A DNA stretch of 64,000 nucleotides from Azoarcus sp. Aa7 (GTDB lineage Bacteria; Pseudomonadota; Gammaproteobacteria; Burkholderiales; Rhodocyclaceae): assembly GCF_014822185.1 (NCBI RefSeq), contig NZ_QVLR01000078.1, positions 52,386 to 116,385 of the forward strand. Direction: 5' to 3'. The notes under the pieces are model-generated. The model worked only from the letters and a program-made list of their open reading frames with translations. It made no database searches and was not told the origin of the DNA. Positions 22,464 to 30,302 of the stretch are shown one piece after another. The position numbers were made by a program, and so were the translations under genes. Each line of letters opens with the position of its first letter. The first letter of the stretch is position 1.

Positions 22464-23225
22464 TCAGTCGGCGCGCCGTGCCGCGGCGAGGCCGCCGGCC
22501 GTGACGCAGGCGGCGACGCCGGTGGCGATCTCCTCGGCCATGCGCTGCTGGCGCTCCGGATCGCGCAGCAGCAACTCCTCGTCGCGGTGCTTGATCACGC
22601 CCGCCTCGAACAGCACGGCGGGCTGGCGGGCGCGGTAGAGCACGACGAGGTTGTCGTAGTAATGGGTCGCATGCTGCGCGTCGGCGTACTCACGGCGGCG
22701 ACCGTTCTTCTCCGTCGGCACGAAGCCCGCGCGCTGCAGCCGCGCGCCGATCGCCGACGCGCACATCAGGCTGGCGCCGACGTCGGGATTGCGGCGCGAC
22801 ACGAAGAGCGAGTGGCCCGCCCACAGATCGCTGAAATCGAGCGCCATGCCCTGCCACTCCCAGGGCGTGAGGTACTGCTCGCCGACCGAGTCGTGGTGGA
22901 TCGAGATCAGGAAGACCGCCTGTGCGGCGCGCTCCGGCCGCGCCTGCAGTGATTCGATGCGGCCGTCGGCATTGATCAGTTCGGCACTCAGGCCGAGTTG
23001 CTCGACGGCGGCAACGACGCGCCCGGCGAGTTCGCGGTTGAACTCGAACTCGGTGCGCCCGCGCGCGCTGATCGCGCCCGGGGCGTCCAGCGTGTGGCCG
23101 ACGTCGACCGCGACGAGCGGCGGGCGGGTTTCCTGGGCGGCGGCAGGCGAAGTCAGCGCCAGAGCGGCGAGCCAGGCGAGCGCGTTGCGCCGACATGCGG
23201 GAGGGCGGTCAGCGGTGACGGCCAT
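22464..23225 (-). CDS. N-acetylmuramoyl-L-alanine amidase (Amidase_3 type)
   Basis: 253 residues. Signal peptide ending about AAAQE. The zinc-amidase residues appear in order: VDVGHT (His), EFEFN (Glu), SIHHDS (His) and the catalytic Glu in LFEAGVI. It removes stem peptides from the glycan in the periplasm, as in cell separation or wall turnover. Start chosen at 23225; the gene overlaps the end of the antitoxin-like gene by 17 nt. Confidence 0.88.
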   Translation of the reverse strand: MAVTADRPPACRRNALAWLAALALTSPAAAQETRPPLVAVDVGHTLDAPGAISARGRTEFEFNRELAGRVVAAVEQLGLSAELINADGRIESLQARPERAAQAVFLISIHHDSVGEQYLTPWEWQGMALDFSDLWAGHSLFVSRRNPDVGASLMCASAIGARLQRAGFVPTEKNGRRREYADAQHATHYYDNLVVLYRARQPAVLFEAGVIKHRDEELLLRDPERQQRMAEEIATGVAACVTAGGLAAARRAD

Positions 23226-23403
23226 GACGCGAGATTGTCGCGAGCGCGGCGCGAACTCCGTCCGCGAACAGCGCATCATCGAAAGCTACCGCCACGAAGA
23301 CCGGTTTGCCGTGCTTCGTGACGACCGATAGTCTTCCGGTTTCGGTACTCCGGATCAGCTCCCCGGTACGTTCGCGCAGGTCGCGGACGGTGAAGGTTTC
23401 CAT
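23209..23403 (-). CDS. Phd/YefM-type antitoxin, orphan
   Basis: 64 residues from the ATG at 23403. METFTVRDLRERTGELIRST and VVTKHGKPVFVAVAF are typical of the Phd/YefM N-terminal DNA-binding fold. The C-terminal part that would bind a toxin is short, and no toxin gene lies downstream: the next gene, overlapping by 17 nt, is the amidase. Either a solitary regulator or a remnant antitoxin. It marks the left edge of the accessory island. Confidence 0.75.
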   Translation of the reverse strand: METFTVRDLRERTGELIRSTETGRLSVVTKHGKPVFVAVAFDDALFADGVRAALATISRHGRHR

Positions 23404-23494
23404 GGCGGTTTCCCCGGGAGATTGCGCGACCGGAAGATAGCACAAGCTCGGCCGCCCCCCGGATTCCAGTGATGCGGCTCGTCGACCAAGTGCC

Positions 23495-23531
23495 GTGCTC
23501 AGCATCGCGCCTCGTCACCGAGGGGTGATGT
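23495..23531 (-). repeat. Relic of the CRISPR repeat, beyond the mobile mystery genes
   Basis: The 21 bases at 23510-23530 are identical to the hairpin half of the CRISPR repeat of the array at 24827-26297 (stem CCTCG / CGAGG, loop TCAC, then GGTGATG). The other half has decayed: about 27 of 36 positions match over the full length. It lies 38 nt past the fic stop codon and about 1.3 kb from the array. Confidence 0.8.
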
Positions 23532-23568
23532 CCATGAACGGAACGACGATCGCCCCCTTAGCTAGCAG

Positions 23569-24156
23569 TTAACTTCGAACAAATTTCGTCAGGGGACCGA
23601 TATCCCCGGCGTCCGCTGCTCTCAGTGCATCCAAGTACCGCGTACGCGCTTCACCGGGGCCAACCAGATTCTGTCCTCCCCAGCTGAACGGTGGCGCCCC
23701 CGAGGCCTTCAGCAACACATCCGTCATCATTCGGGCGTGACGCCCATTGCCGTTGGGGAAGGGATGGACCACGACAAGACGATGGTGGAACCGCACCGCA
23801 GCCTCGTCCGTGGAATAAACCCCGTGCTCGAACCAATACCTGGTGTCGTCGAAGAGTGCGCGCAAACGGACTGCGACGTGGCGCCAATCGACGCCGATAT
23901 TCTTGTCCGACCGGCGGAACTGGCCGGCCCACTTCCACGTTTTGCCGAACATCCGCTTGTGGAGCTCACGGCAGAAACCTTCTGTCAGGACTTCCCGATG
24001 GCGCTTGGTCGCCAGCCACTTGATGGCTTCCAGGATGTTCGCCTGCTCCCACTCATTGAGGTCTCCCTGAGTGGTGATGTGCTTTGCAATCAAGCCCGCG
24101 GCTTCGTCAGGGTCCAGAGGAGTCTGCCCCGGGGACGTGTCCAGCTCTAGCGCCAT
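23569..24156 (-). CDS. Mobile mystery protein B (Fic domain)
   Basis: 195 residues. Carries the complete Fic active-site motif HPFPNGNGRHARM, with the catalytic His and the phosphate-anchoring loop, so it should be able to transfer AMP (or another nucleotide) to a target. The sequence and its pairing with an upstream HTH gene fit the mobile mystery protein B family, which is found on plasmids and in CRISPR-associated regions. Its start overlaps the partner stop by 10 nt, typical of toxin-antitoxin operons. Whether it is a toxin is inferred, not known. Confidence 0.88.
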   Translation of the reverse strand: MALELDTSPGQTPLDPDEAAGLIAKHITTQGDLNEWEQANILEAIKWLATKRHREVLTEGFCRELHKRMFGKTWKWAGQFRRSDKNIGVDWRHVAVRLRALFDDTRYWFEHGVYSTDEAAVRFHHRLVVVHPFPNGNGRHARMMTDVLLKASGAPPFSWGGQNLVGPGEARTRYLDALRAADAGDIGPLTKFVRS

Positions 24157-24602
24157 AGCTTCGACCAGTTCCCGGCGATTAGCTGTTCACGTCGGTCGGC
24201 AAGCTGCGCAGCAACGAAGGCGTCTGAGGGCCGTTGCTGCTCGAGGCTCATCGTATGGGTGACGCCGAGCACTTCGGCCTTGGCGACTCGGTCCGCTTGC
24301 GCCTCCAGTGTCTCCTGCAGGGACTGCCGCGGTACGAGGCCATACACCAGTTCGCAGTCCAACGCAGCGGCGAGCTTGCGCAACTGGGCGACGGTAATGC
24401 GCTCCTCTGCCTCAGCCTTCTCGGCCTTATGCAGCGTCGGCCCGGCAATGCCGGCTCGGAGCGCTTGCTGTCGGACAGTCAGCCCCAATGCGGTACGAAT
24501 TGCCTGGAGCCACCCGCCCGGGGGCGCTTTCTTTCCACGGAGGGGTTCGAACGAGGCAAGCATTCTGCTCGTCTGTTCAAGGCGGAGTTTTTGCGTATCC
24601 AT
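24147..24602 (-). CDS. Mobile mystery protein A (HTH regulator, partner of Fic protein)
   Basis: 151 residues, ATG at 24602 (MDTQKLRLEQ). XRE-type helix-turn-helix about residues 30-85 (GGWLQAIRTALGLTVRQQAL, then GPTLHKAEKAEAEERITVAQ). The family is always found just upstream of the Fic-domain mobile mystery protein B, as here. Likely DNA-binding autorepressor and functional antitoxin; two copies of a 35-bp palindromic site sit just upstream. Confidence 0.88.
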   Translation of the reverse strand: MDTQKLRLEQTSRMLASFEPLRGKKAPPGGWLQAIRTALGLTVRQQALRAGIAGPTLHKAEKAEAEERITVAQLRKLAAALDCELVYGLVPRQSLQETLEAQADRVAKAEVLGVTHTMSLEQQRPSDAFVAAQLADRREQLIAGNWSKLWR

Positions 24603-24625
24603 CGAACACATCCGTTGCAAGGGAG

Positions 24626-24726
24626 GCTAACAATTGACGTTAATATGTTAGCTCATATGGCAACGGTTATACATGTATAGTTTCACTATAGGCTAACATC
24701 TGAACGTTATGTGTTAGCTTATATGG
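24626..24726 (-). promoter_or_regulatory. Tandem palindromic operator upstream of mobile mystery A
   Basis: Two 35-bp direct copies (24626-24660 and 24692-24726), each built on the inverted repeat GCTAACA ... TGTTAGC with a central ACGTTA and followed by T(C/T)ATATGG. Between them is the perfect 12-bp palindrome TATACATGTATA (24668-24679). The region is AT-rich in contrast to its surroundings and lies 24 nt upstream of the start codon. Probably the binding sites for the HTH protein; promoter elements are not certain. Confidence 0.7.
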
Positions 24727-24754
24727 AAACAAAGTCGCCAGCCGAGACTGCTGG

Positions 24755-24792
24755 GTTTCTCCTACGGACCCCTTGTCATCGACGGGTGATGC
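24755..24792 (-). repeat. Degenerate terminal CRISPR repeat
   Basis: A 38-nt stretch that begins GTTTC and ends GGGTGATGC like the array repeat but has about ten differences in between. It is separated from the first perfect repeat by a 34-nt spacer, so it is the trailer-end repeat; decay here fits minus-strand transcription of the array. Confidence 0.85.
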
Positions 24793-24826
24793 GCATGTTC
24801 AGGATCTCGACCGAGTGCGCGAGGAT

Positions 24827-26297
24827 GTTTCAATCCACACCCCTCGTCACCGAGGGGTGATGCCCGCTGTTGCGGCTGCGCGTCGAGACGCTGCGACTGT
24901 TTCAATCCACACCCCTCGTCACCGAGGGGTGATGCGAATTTGTGCGCACGACTTACCTGCGCGCTGCCATTGTTTCAATCCACACCCCTCGTCACCGAGG
25001 GGTGATGCCGCGAGCCGCGCACCGAACGCCCGAAGGCCGAAAGGTTTCAATCCACACCCCTCGTCACCGAGGGGTGATGCAAAGACGTGACCAAGCGCAT
25101 CGACAGCATGATCGAGTTTCAATCCACACCCCTCGTCACCGAGGGGTGATGCCCCGCGGTGCGATGGCGGACCGTCACGGGCTGGCCGTTTCAATCCACA
25201 CCCCTCGTCACCGAGGGGTGATGCGCAATCTTGCGGGAGGCGTTCCGCCTGTTCTGCGACGTTTCAATCCACACCCCTCGTCACCGAGGGGTGATGCGCT
25301 CGGCATCACCGGCATGCAGCGCCAGATGCCCAAGTTTCAATCCACACCCCTCGTCACCGAGGGGTGATGCCGGATTCCCGCAAGCGGTGCGCCGCTGCTA
25401 CGTCGTTTCAATCCACACCCCTCGTCACCGAGGGGTGATGCGTCATTGGCATAGATGCCAGTATCGACGACGGTCGTTTCAATCCACACCCCTCGTCACC
25501 GAGGGGTGATGCCGTGATTGGGGGTGGGATGCGATCAATCACACCTGGTTTCAATCCACACCCCTCGTCACCGAGGGGTGATGCATGGCTGCAGGCGTAC
25601 CGCGACAGCGGCCAAGTCGTTTCAATCCACACCCCTCGTCACCGAGGGGTGATGCCGTGCTGCCGGGGCTGGTGAAGCGCCGCCAGGCTGTTTCAATCCA
25701 CACCCCTCGTCACCGAGGGGTGATGCGCGATCTACACCCGGTTCAGCACCGACCGCCAACGCGTTTCAATCCACACCCCTCGTCACCGAGGGGTGATGCG
25801 GTAGCGCGAGGCGTACATTACCGCCGCACACAGGTTTCAATCCACACCCCTCGTCACCGAGGGGTGATGCGCAGGGTGAGCTCGCGAGGCGCGTCCTCAC
25901 CCTTGTTTCAATCCACACCCCTCGTCACCGAGGGGTGATGCAGAGTTGAGTCGAGCCGGATGTAAGCTCGCCGAAGTTTCAATCCACACCCCTCGTCACC
26001 GAGGGGTGATGCTTCTGCTGCGGGTTCGAGCGCCGCGGGGCTGGGCGTTTCAATCCACACCCCTCGTCACCGAGGGGTGATGCATGGCTGGCACGTCAGG
26101 CTCGCGTGACGCTGATGGTTTCAATCCACACCCCTCGTCACCGAGGGGTGATGCGGCATCTTCCGCAACCTCTCCGGCGAGCACGTCACGTTTCAATCCA
26201 CACCCCTCGTCACCGAGGGGTGATGCACTGGCGCAATCCGCACCGGCGCATCCCGATCGCGTTTCAATCCACACCCCTCGTCACCGAGGGGTGATGC
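24827..26297 (-). CRISPR. Type I-C CRISPR array, 21 perfect 37-nt repeats
   Basis: 21 copies of one 37-nt repeat (plus strand begins GTTTCAATCCAC and ends GGGGTGATGC) with no differences that I can see, spaced by 34-36 nt unique spacers: 20 between them and one more before the degenerate repeat at 24755. In the transcribed sense (minus strand) the repeat ends in GTGGATTGAAAC, the usual type I-C crRNA handle, and carries a perfect 9-bp stem CACCCCTCG with a TCAC loop for Cas5 processing. Leader and cas2 are at the high-coordinate end, so the newest spacers are near 26260. Confidence 0.98.
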
Positions 26298-26484
26298 TCT
26301 TCGCACGTAATACATTGATTCGCCGACGAGTCACGGACGCGTTGCGCGAACGTGCGTGCGAAGGAGTCCGTCGGTTCGATTTGATAACGTGAATCCAGAT
26401 GGAAAGATAATAAAAGCAAGCGGTTACAGAACGCGCGAACCGGTCGCTGGATGGGCGCTTACTCAGGGTTCGCGCAACCGTATC
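26298..26484 (-). promoter_or_regulatory. CRISPR leader
   Basis: 187 nt between the cas2 stop and the first repeat, with an AT-rich core (GATAATAAAAGC, 26406-26417) unlike the GC-rich surroundings. Expected to hold the array promoter and the integration site for new spacers. I cannot place the -35/-10 with certainty. Confidence 0.75.
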
Positions 26485-26784
26485 CTACAACACCAGGGGG
26501 CCGTCGAAATCCGTTGCGCGGAAAGTTCCATGTTCGCGAACTTCTGCGCCTCGGCTGTCCGGAAGGCGATACAGGCGGAGATTGTCTTGGGTGAGATCGA
26601 CCTCGGCGAGCAGGCGTCGTTCGAGCTCCTCGAACTGCATCAAATTTATCTGGAACTCGAAAACCGATTTCTGGACGCGCTGGCCGACCCCTTCGCAGAC
26701 TTTTGCCACGCGCCGCAGGCGTCGCCGGCCGGCTGCTGTTTCGGTATTCACGTCGTAGCAGACAATTACCAGCATGGCCGTCAT
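26485..26784 (-). CDS. cas2: CRISPR-associated endoribonuclease-fold Cas2
   Basis: 99 residues (95 if the second ATG is used). Begins [20 protein letters not shown], with the conserved Asp after the first strand, then [20 protein letters not shown], typical of type I-C Cas2. Forms the spacer-integration complex with Cas1. The start overlaps the cas1 stop by 4 nt (ATGA). Confidence 0.97.
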   Translation of the reverse strand: MTAMLVIVCYDVNTETAAGRRRLRRVAKVCEGVGQRVQKSVFEFQINLMQFEELERRLLAEVDLTQDNLRLYRLPDSRGAEVREHGTFRATDFDGPLVL

Positions 26785-27809
26785 TTCATGAGGAACGGGA
26801 GGTAGGTGTCCATTTCGCCGCGCAGCGTCCGGGCCATCAGGCGGGCCTGCACGAGGGGCGCCAGGCCGAGCGGAATGGCCTGCGCGAGCAGCGGATGGGT
26901 GAGCTCTTCCTGCTTGCGCTCCTGCCAGGCGACGACCACCGCCTTGCGGGCGTCGCCTTCGAGGAGCACGGCGCCGCCTTCGCGCTCGACGAAGTTGCCG
27001 CCTGCGATCTGGCCGCGATTGATGAGGGTGAGCGCGAGGCGGTCGGCAACCCAGCGGAATTCCTCCATGAGGTCGAGCGCGAGTGCGGCGCGACCCGGGC
27101 GCAGGGCGTGCAGGAAGCCGACCTGGGCGTCGAGTCCGGCCGCTTCGACCGCCGAGCGGCAGTCGTTCATCAGCATGGAATACAGGAAGGACAGCAGCGC
27201 GTTCATGCGGTCGCGGGGCGGGCGGCGGCTGCGGCCATCCATCTGGAACGCGGGGCGGGCGTCGTCGCGCACGAGCAGGTTTAGGGCGGCGAAATACTGC
27301 CGGGCGGCTTCTCCTTCGATACCGCGCAAGGCGTCGTGATCGGCGGCGCCGGGCACGCCACGCAAGGCCGCGGCGAGATCATCCGCCGCCTTGGCGATGC
27401 GTGCGGACTCCTCCTCCTTGCGGGCTTCGCGCGCACCGCGCAGCAGCACCTGGCGCGCGTTGCGGATCTTGCCGGCGACGCAGCTGCGCGCGAAGCCGAG
27501 CGAGAATGCGGCGTCGTCGCTGCGGAGGTGCTGGGCGCGGCGCAACAGCACGTTGCCCGACACGGGGCCTTCCAGCCGGGCCTTGAAGCGCCCGTGCGAA
27601 TCGAGCAGCACCAGCCCGATGCCGTCGTTGGCGAGCCGGTGCATCAGAGGCGTCGATAGCATCACGTTGCCGAGACACACGACACCGCCGATATGGTGCA
27701 GCGGCACGCGCAGCCGCGTCTCGCGCTCGACTTCGACGCGCAGCGTGTCGTTATCGAGATGGACATAGCTTTCCGGGGTGGTGACATAGAGCGTGTTGAG
27801 CAGTTGCAT
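26781..27809 (-). CDS. cas1: CRISPR integrase Cas1 (type I-C)
   Basis: 342 residues from the ATG at 27809, 2 nt after the cas4 stop. The type I-C N-terminus ([20 protein letters not shown]) is followed by the metal ligands in order: [11 protein letters not shown] (Glu), [11 protein letters not shown] (His) and LDLMEEFR (Glu/Asp). Catalyses spacer integration at the leader end with Cas2; Cas4 selects PAM-bearing prespacers. Confidence 0.98.
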   Translation of the reverse strand: MQLLNTLYVTTPESYVHLDNDTLRVEVERETRLRVPLHHIGGVVCLGNVMLSTPLMHRLANDGIGLVLLDSHGRFKARLEGPVSGNVLLRRAQHLRSDDAAFSLGFARSCVAGKIRNARQVLLRGAREARKEEESARIAKAADDLAAALRGVPGAADHDALRGIEGEAARQYFAALNLLVRDDARPAFQMDGRSRRPPRDRMNALLSFLYSMLMNDCRSAVEAAGLDAQVGFLHALRPGRAALALDLMEEFRWVADRLALTLINRGQIAGGNFVEREGGAVLLEGDARKAVVVAWQERKQEELTHPLLAQAIPLGLAPLVQARLMARTLRGEMDTYLPFLMK

Positions 27810-27811
27810 GG

Positions 27812-28444
27812 TCAGGCGTCCGGGTCGAAGAGGTGGCGGGCGAGGGCGGTCTGCACGTCCTGCGCGGCGAGTGCGCCGGGCTGGCACAGGTCGCGCAGGG
27901 AGCAGGCGTGGCAGCGTTCGTCGTTGACCGGCGGCGGCGTGTGTCCGGAGGCGAGCATGGTGCGGATGGCGCTTGCGGCCGCAGCGACTTCGGCGCGCAA
28001 TTCCGGCGTGATCGGCACGACGCGGCGGCGTTTCGAGCTAGCGTAGAACAGGGCACCTTCCGGCACCGGCCGGCCGGTCATTTCTTCCAGGCACAAGGCC
28101 TGCCCGGCGAGCTGCAGGTCGTCGCAGGCGGCGATCGAGGCCTTCTTGTTGCGCGTGCCATGCTTGTATTCGACGGGGTAGGGCGTGCCGTCGGGGAGGA
28201 ACTCCACGACGTCGGCCTTGCCTATCAGACCGAGGCGGTCGCTGAACACCGGCAGGGCGCGCTCGACGCGCAGGCCGGCGCGTACTTCCATGCCGGGCTG
28301 GTCCGCCCGTGCATGCACTGCCTGACCGCGCAGCGTGTGGATGTTGTCCTCGAAGGCCTGCTCCAGATGGATCAGGGCGCACTGGCGCGGGCAGTAGCGC
28401 CAGTGTTGTAGGGCAGAGAGCGGGATGAGGTCGGCAGTGTCCAT
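27812..28444 (-). CDS. cas4: Cas4 exonuclease, Fe-S
   Basis: 210 residues. The first cluster Cys is in YCPRQC near residue 18 and the C-terminal set in ERCHACSLRDLC, forming a [4Fe-4S] site. The RecB-type nuclease core shows GKADVVEF and PVEYKHG with the QL(A)GQAL helix. Trims prespacers and defines PAM in adaptation. It is separated from cas7 by 585 nt that hold an oppositely oriented toxin-antitoxin pair, so it needs either read-through or its own promoter within 28445-28498. Confidence 0.97.
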   Translation of the reverse strand: MDTADLIPLSALQHWRYCPRQCALIHLEQAFEDNIHTLRGQAVHARADQPGMEVRAGLRVERALPVFSDRLGLIGKADVVEFLPDGTPYPVEYKHGTRNKKASIAACDDLQLAGQALCLEEMTGRPVPEGALFYASSKRRRVVPITPELRAEVAAAASAIRTMLASGHTPPPVNDERCHACSLRDLCQPGALAAQDVQTALARHLFDPDA

Positions 28445-28498
28445 GACGGCTGCGGCTCCAGACGCTAAACTGAAACGGTTCTTGCGATGAGATCAACC

Positions 28499-28735
28499 AT
28501 GTCCGCTACCCTCGAATCCGTCATGGCCGAGGCCATGAAACTGACGCCCGACGAACGGGCGGATCTGATCGAAACCCTGATTGCCAGCGCCGAGCCCGCG
28601 ACCCGTCTGCATCCCGCATGGGAGGCCGAAATCGGCCGGCGCCTGGACGATCTGGAGGCGGGGCGTACCGAGGCCGTTCCTGCCGATGAGGTGTTTGCGC
28701 GGATCGAGGCAGAGCTGAAGCGGGCCGGCGCGTGA
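28499..28735 (+). CDS. Addiction-module antitoxin embedded in the cas operon
   Basis: 78 residues from ATG 28499 (ATG 28487 adds four). SVMAEAMKLTPDERADLIET matches the family of putative addiction module components that precede RelE/ParE toxins; the C-terminus (ARIEAELKRAG) is the toxin-binding type. Encoded opposite to the cas genes, diverging from cas4 with a gap of only 54 nt. Overlaps the toxin by 4 nt (GTGA). Confidence 0.82.
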   Translation: MSATLESVMAEAMKLTPDERADLIETLIASAEPATRLHPAWEAEIGRRLDDLEAGRTEAVPADEVFARIEAELKRAGA

Positions 28736-29022
28736 AGCTGCGCATCCTGCGGGCGGCGGAAGCCGATATCGATCACGCCATCGACTACTACCGCGACATC
28801 GCCGGCCCCGGTGTCGCCGCCGAGTTCTATCGCGAGTTCCGGCGCGTCGCACGTACAGTGCAGGAGCGGCCGGGCCTCGGGCACGCCGTGGGGCGGAGTG
28901 TCCGGGCCTTCGGGCTGCGGCGCTTTCCGTTCGATCTCGTCTATCGGGCTGACGCCGACGCGGTGACGATTGTGGCGGTGGCGCATCATCGGCGCGAGCC
29001 GGCGTATTGGCGGAGGCGCTGA
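28732..29022 (+). CDS. RelE/ParE-family toxin embedded in the cas operon
   Basis: 96 residues, GTG start within the antitoxin stop. KLRILRAAEADIDHAIDYYR, PGLGHAVGRSVRAFGLRRFP and a final AVAHHRREPAYWRRR are typical of RelE/ParE toxins (mRNA interferase or gyrase poison; which one cannot be told). It ends 7 nt from the convergent cas7 stop, so the pair fits tightly into the gap between cas7 and cas4. Confidence 0.87.
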   Translation: MKLRILRAAEADIDHAIDYYRDIAGPGVAAEFYREFRRVARTVQERPGLGHAVGRSVRAFGLRRFPFDLVYRADADAVTIVAVAHHRREPAYWRRR

Positions 29023-29029
29023 GCCGCGC

Positions 29030-29917
29030 TCAGCCGACCTTGCGCAGCAGCGTGACGCCGGACGGCAGCGCCTCCTCATTCACCGTGACGGTGTAGTCGG
29101 CGAAATTGCGGGCGACATCGACGTCGTCCTTCTTCCTCACCGCGATCCGGTCGAACAGCGCGTGGGCGTGGGCGTTGCCCAGCGCCGAATCGTGCTTGAA
29201 CACGTACAGGCCGCGGGTTGCCATTTCGCCACGGGCGGCCGAGCGGTCGTGCTCGAACATGTTTTCGAGCGATTGCCATAACAGCTCGAGATCGTCTTCC
29301 GAGAAGCCGGTTTGCTTGGCGAGGAAGGCCGATACGAAGCCGTGGGCGACGTAGATCCCATATGGGACGGTGTGCTTGCGGCCCATCGTGCGGTTGTCGC
29401 CTTGCTGTTTTGCGGCTTCGGCCTCCGTTGCAACAGCCATGCGGGTGATGGAGTGCTCCAGCGCGACGATCGGGTCGACCGAGCGCGCGAAGGTGAGCTG
29501 CACCGGGCCGCGCACCTGACCGCAGTTGACTCCGGTGGACATGACGGCGCCAAAGCTGCGGACGTCGTAGAAGTTGCGGCACATCCACGCCCGGGCCTTG
29601 TCGACGGTGTCGCCGCTGCCCTTGCGTTTCTTGTCATCCCCCTTCAGTTCATCACCTGCGCCGACTGCGAAGTACGCACGCTCGTGAGTCTGGTTCAGGA
29701 TGGCTTTTTCCTTGACGTAGATCTCGAATGGCGGTTGTTCGCCTTTGACCAGTCCGACGAAGTTGCGCACCTTGCGCTTGAGGGAAACGTCGGTCACCAG
29801 CCCGTGACCGGATTCGGCATCCAGACGCGGCAGGTTGCCGGCGTCGGGGTCGCCGTTGGGGTTGCCGTCGCGTACGTCGAAAACGAGGACGAAGTCGTAG
29901 CGGTTGTCGAGGCTCAT
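29030..29917 (-). CDS. cas7: Cas7 backbone subunit (Csd2, type I-C)
   Basis: 295 residues. The N-terminus [20 protein letters not shown] and later [20 protein letters not shown] are the Csd2 signatures. Six or more copies line the crRNA in Cascade. The gene starts 4 nt after the cas8c stop; an antisense toxin gene follows. Confidence 0.98.
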   Translation of the reverse strand: MSLDNRYDFVLVFDVRDGNPNGDPDAGNLPRLDAESGHGLVTDVSLKRKVRNFVGLVKGEQPPFEIYVKEKAILNQTHERAYFAVGAGDELKGDDKKRKGSGDTVDKARAWMCRNFYDVRSFGAVMSTGVNCGQVRGPVQLTFARSVDPIVALEHSITRMAVATEAEAAKQQGDNRTMGRKHTVPYGIYVAHGFVSAFLAKQTGFSEDDLELLWQSLENMFEHDRSAARGEMATRGLYVFKHDSALGNAHAHALFDRIAVRKKDDVDVARNFADYTVTVNEEALPSGVTLLRKVG

Positions 29918-29921
29918 GGTG

Positions 29922-30302
29922 TCAGTTTCCTTCGGGGGTCGATTGCGGTTGATCGTCGGCGTTCCTGGTGAAGAAGGCCTGGCGCTGGTGGTAGTAGCCC
30001 AGCGCGAAGCGGCCCTGATCGGGCAGGGGCAGGTGTTTGGGGAAGTCGGAGACGGCGCCGAGCACGTCCCCCAGCAGCTTCTCGAACCACACCACGCGCC
30101 CGGTAACGAGCTTCTTCAGGTGCGCGTTCTTCAGCCGCAGCAGGGTCGTGAAGACCGCAACCGGCGTGCTGGATGCCGCGCCGTAATAGCGGTCGCGGAT
30201 GGTCGCGTTGATCCCCGGACTGGCTTCTTCCTGGATCTTTTCGAGCACTGCGAACAGGCGGCCGAGGCGGTAGGCGGTGTTCGGGTTGCTGGGGTCGAGC
30301 AT
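29922..30302 (-). CDS. cas11c: Cas11c small subunit from internal start within cas8c
   Basis: In-frame internal ATG (Cas8c residue 457, [20 protein letters not shown]) preceded by a strong GAGAAGGAG with 9 nt spacing, giving 126 residues (about 14 kDa). Type I-C systems are known to make a separate small subunit from the 3' end of cas8c; position, size and RBS fit. This is a prediction from the RBS and from the family, not direct proof. Confidence 0.82.
   Translation of the reverse strand: MLDPSNPNTAYRLGRLFAVLEKIQEEASPGINATIRDRYYGAASSTPVAVFTTLLRLKNAHLKKLVTGRVVWFEKLLGDVLGAVSDFPKHLPLPDQGRFALGYYHQRQAFFTRNADDQPQSTPEGN

Noticed and set aside
24773..26392. Short frames through the array with repeated VSIHTPRHRGVM or FNPHPSSPRGDA
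   Set aside because: They are translations of the CRISPR repeat, not proteins.
28445..28498. Cas4 promoter
   Set aside because: TAAACT at 28466-28471 could be a -10, but no -35 at proper distance on either strand.
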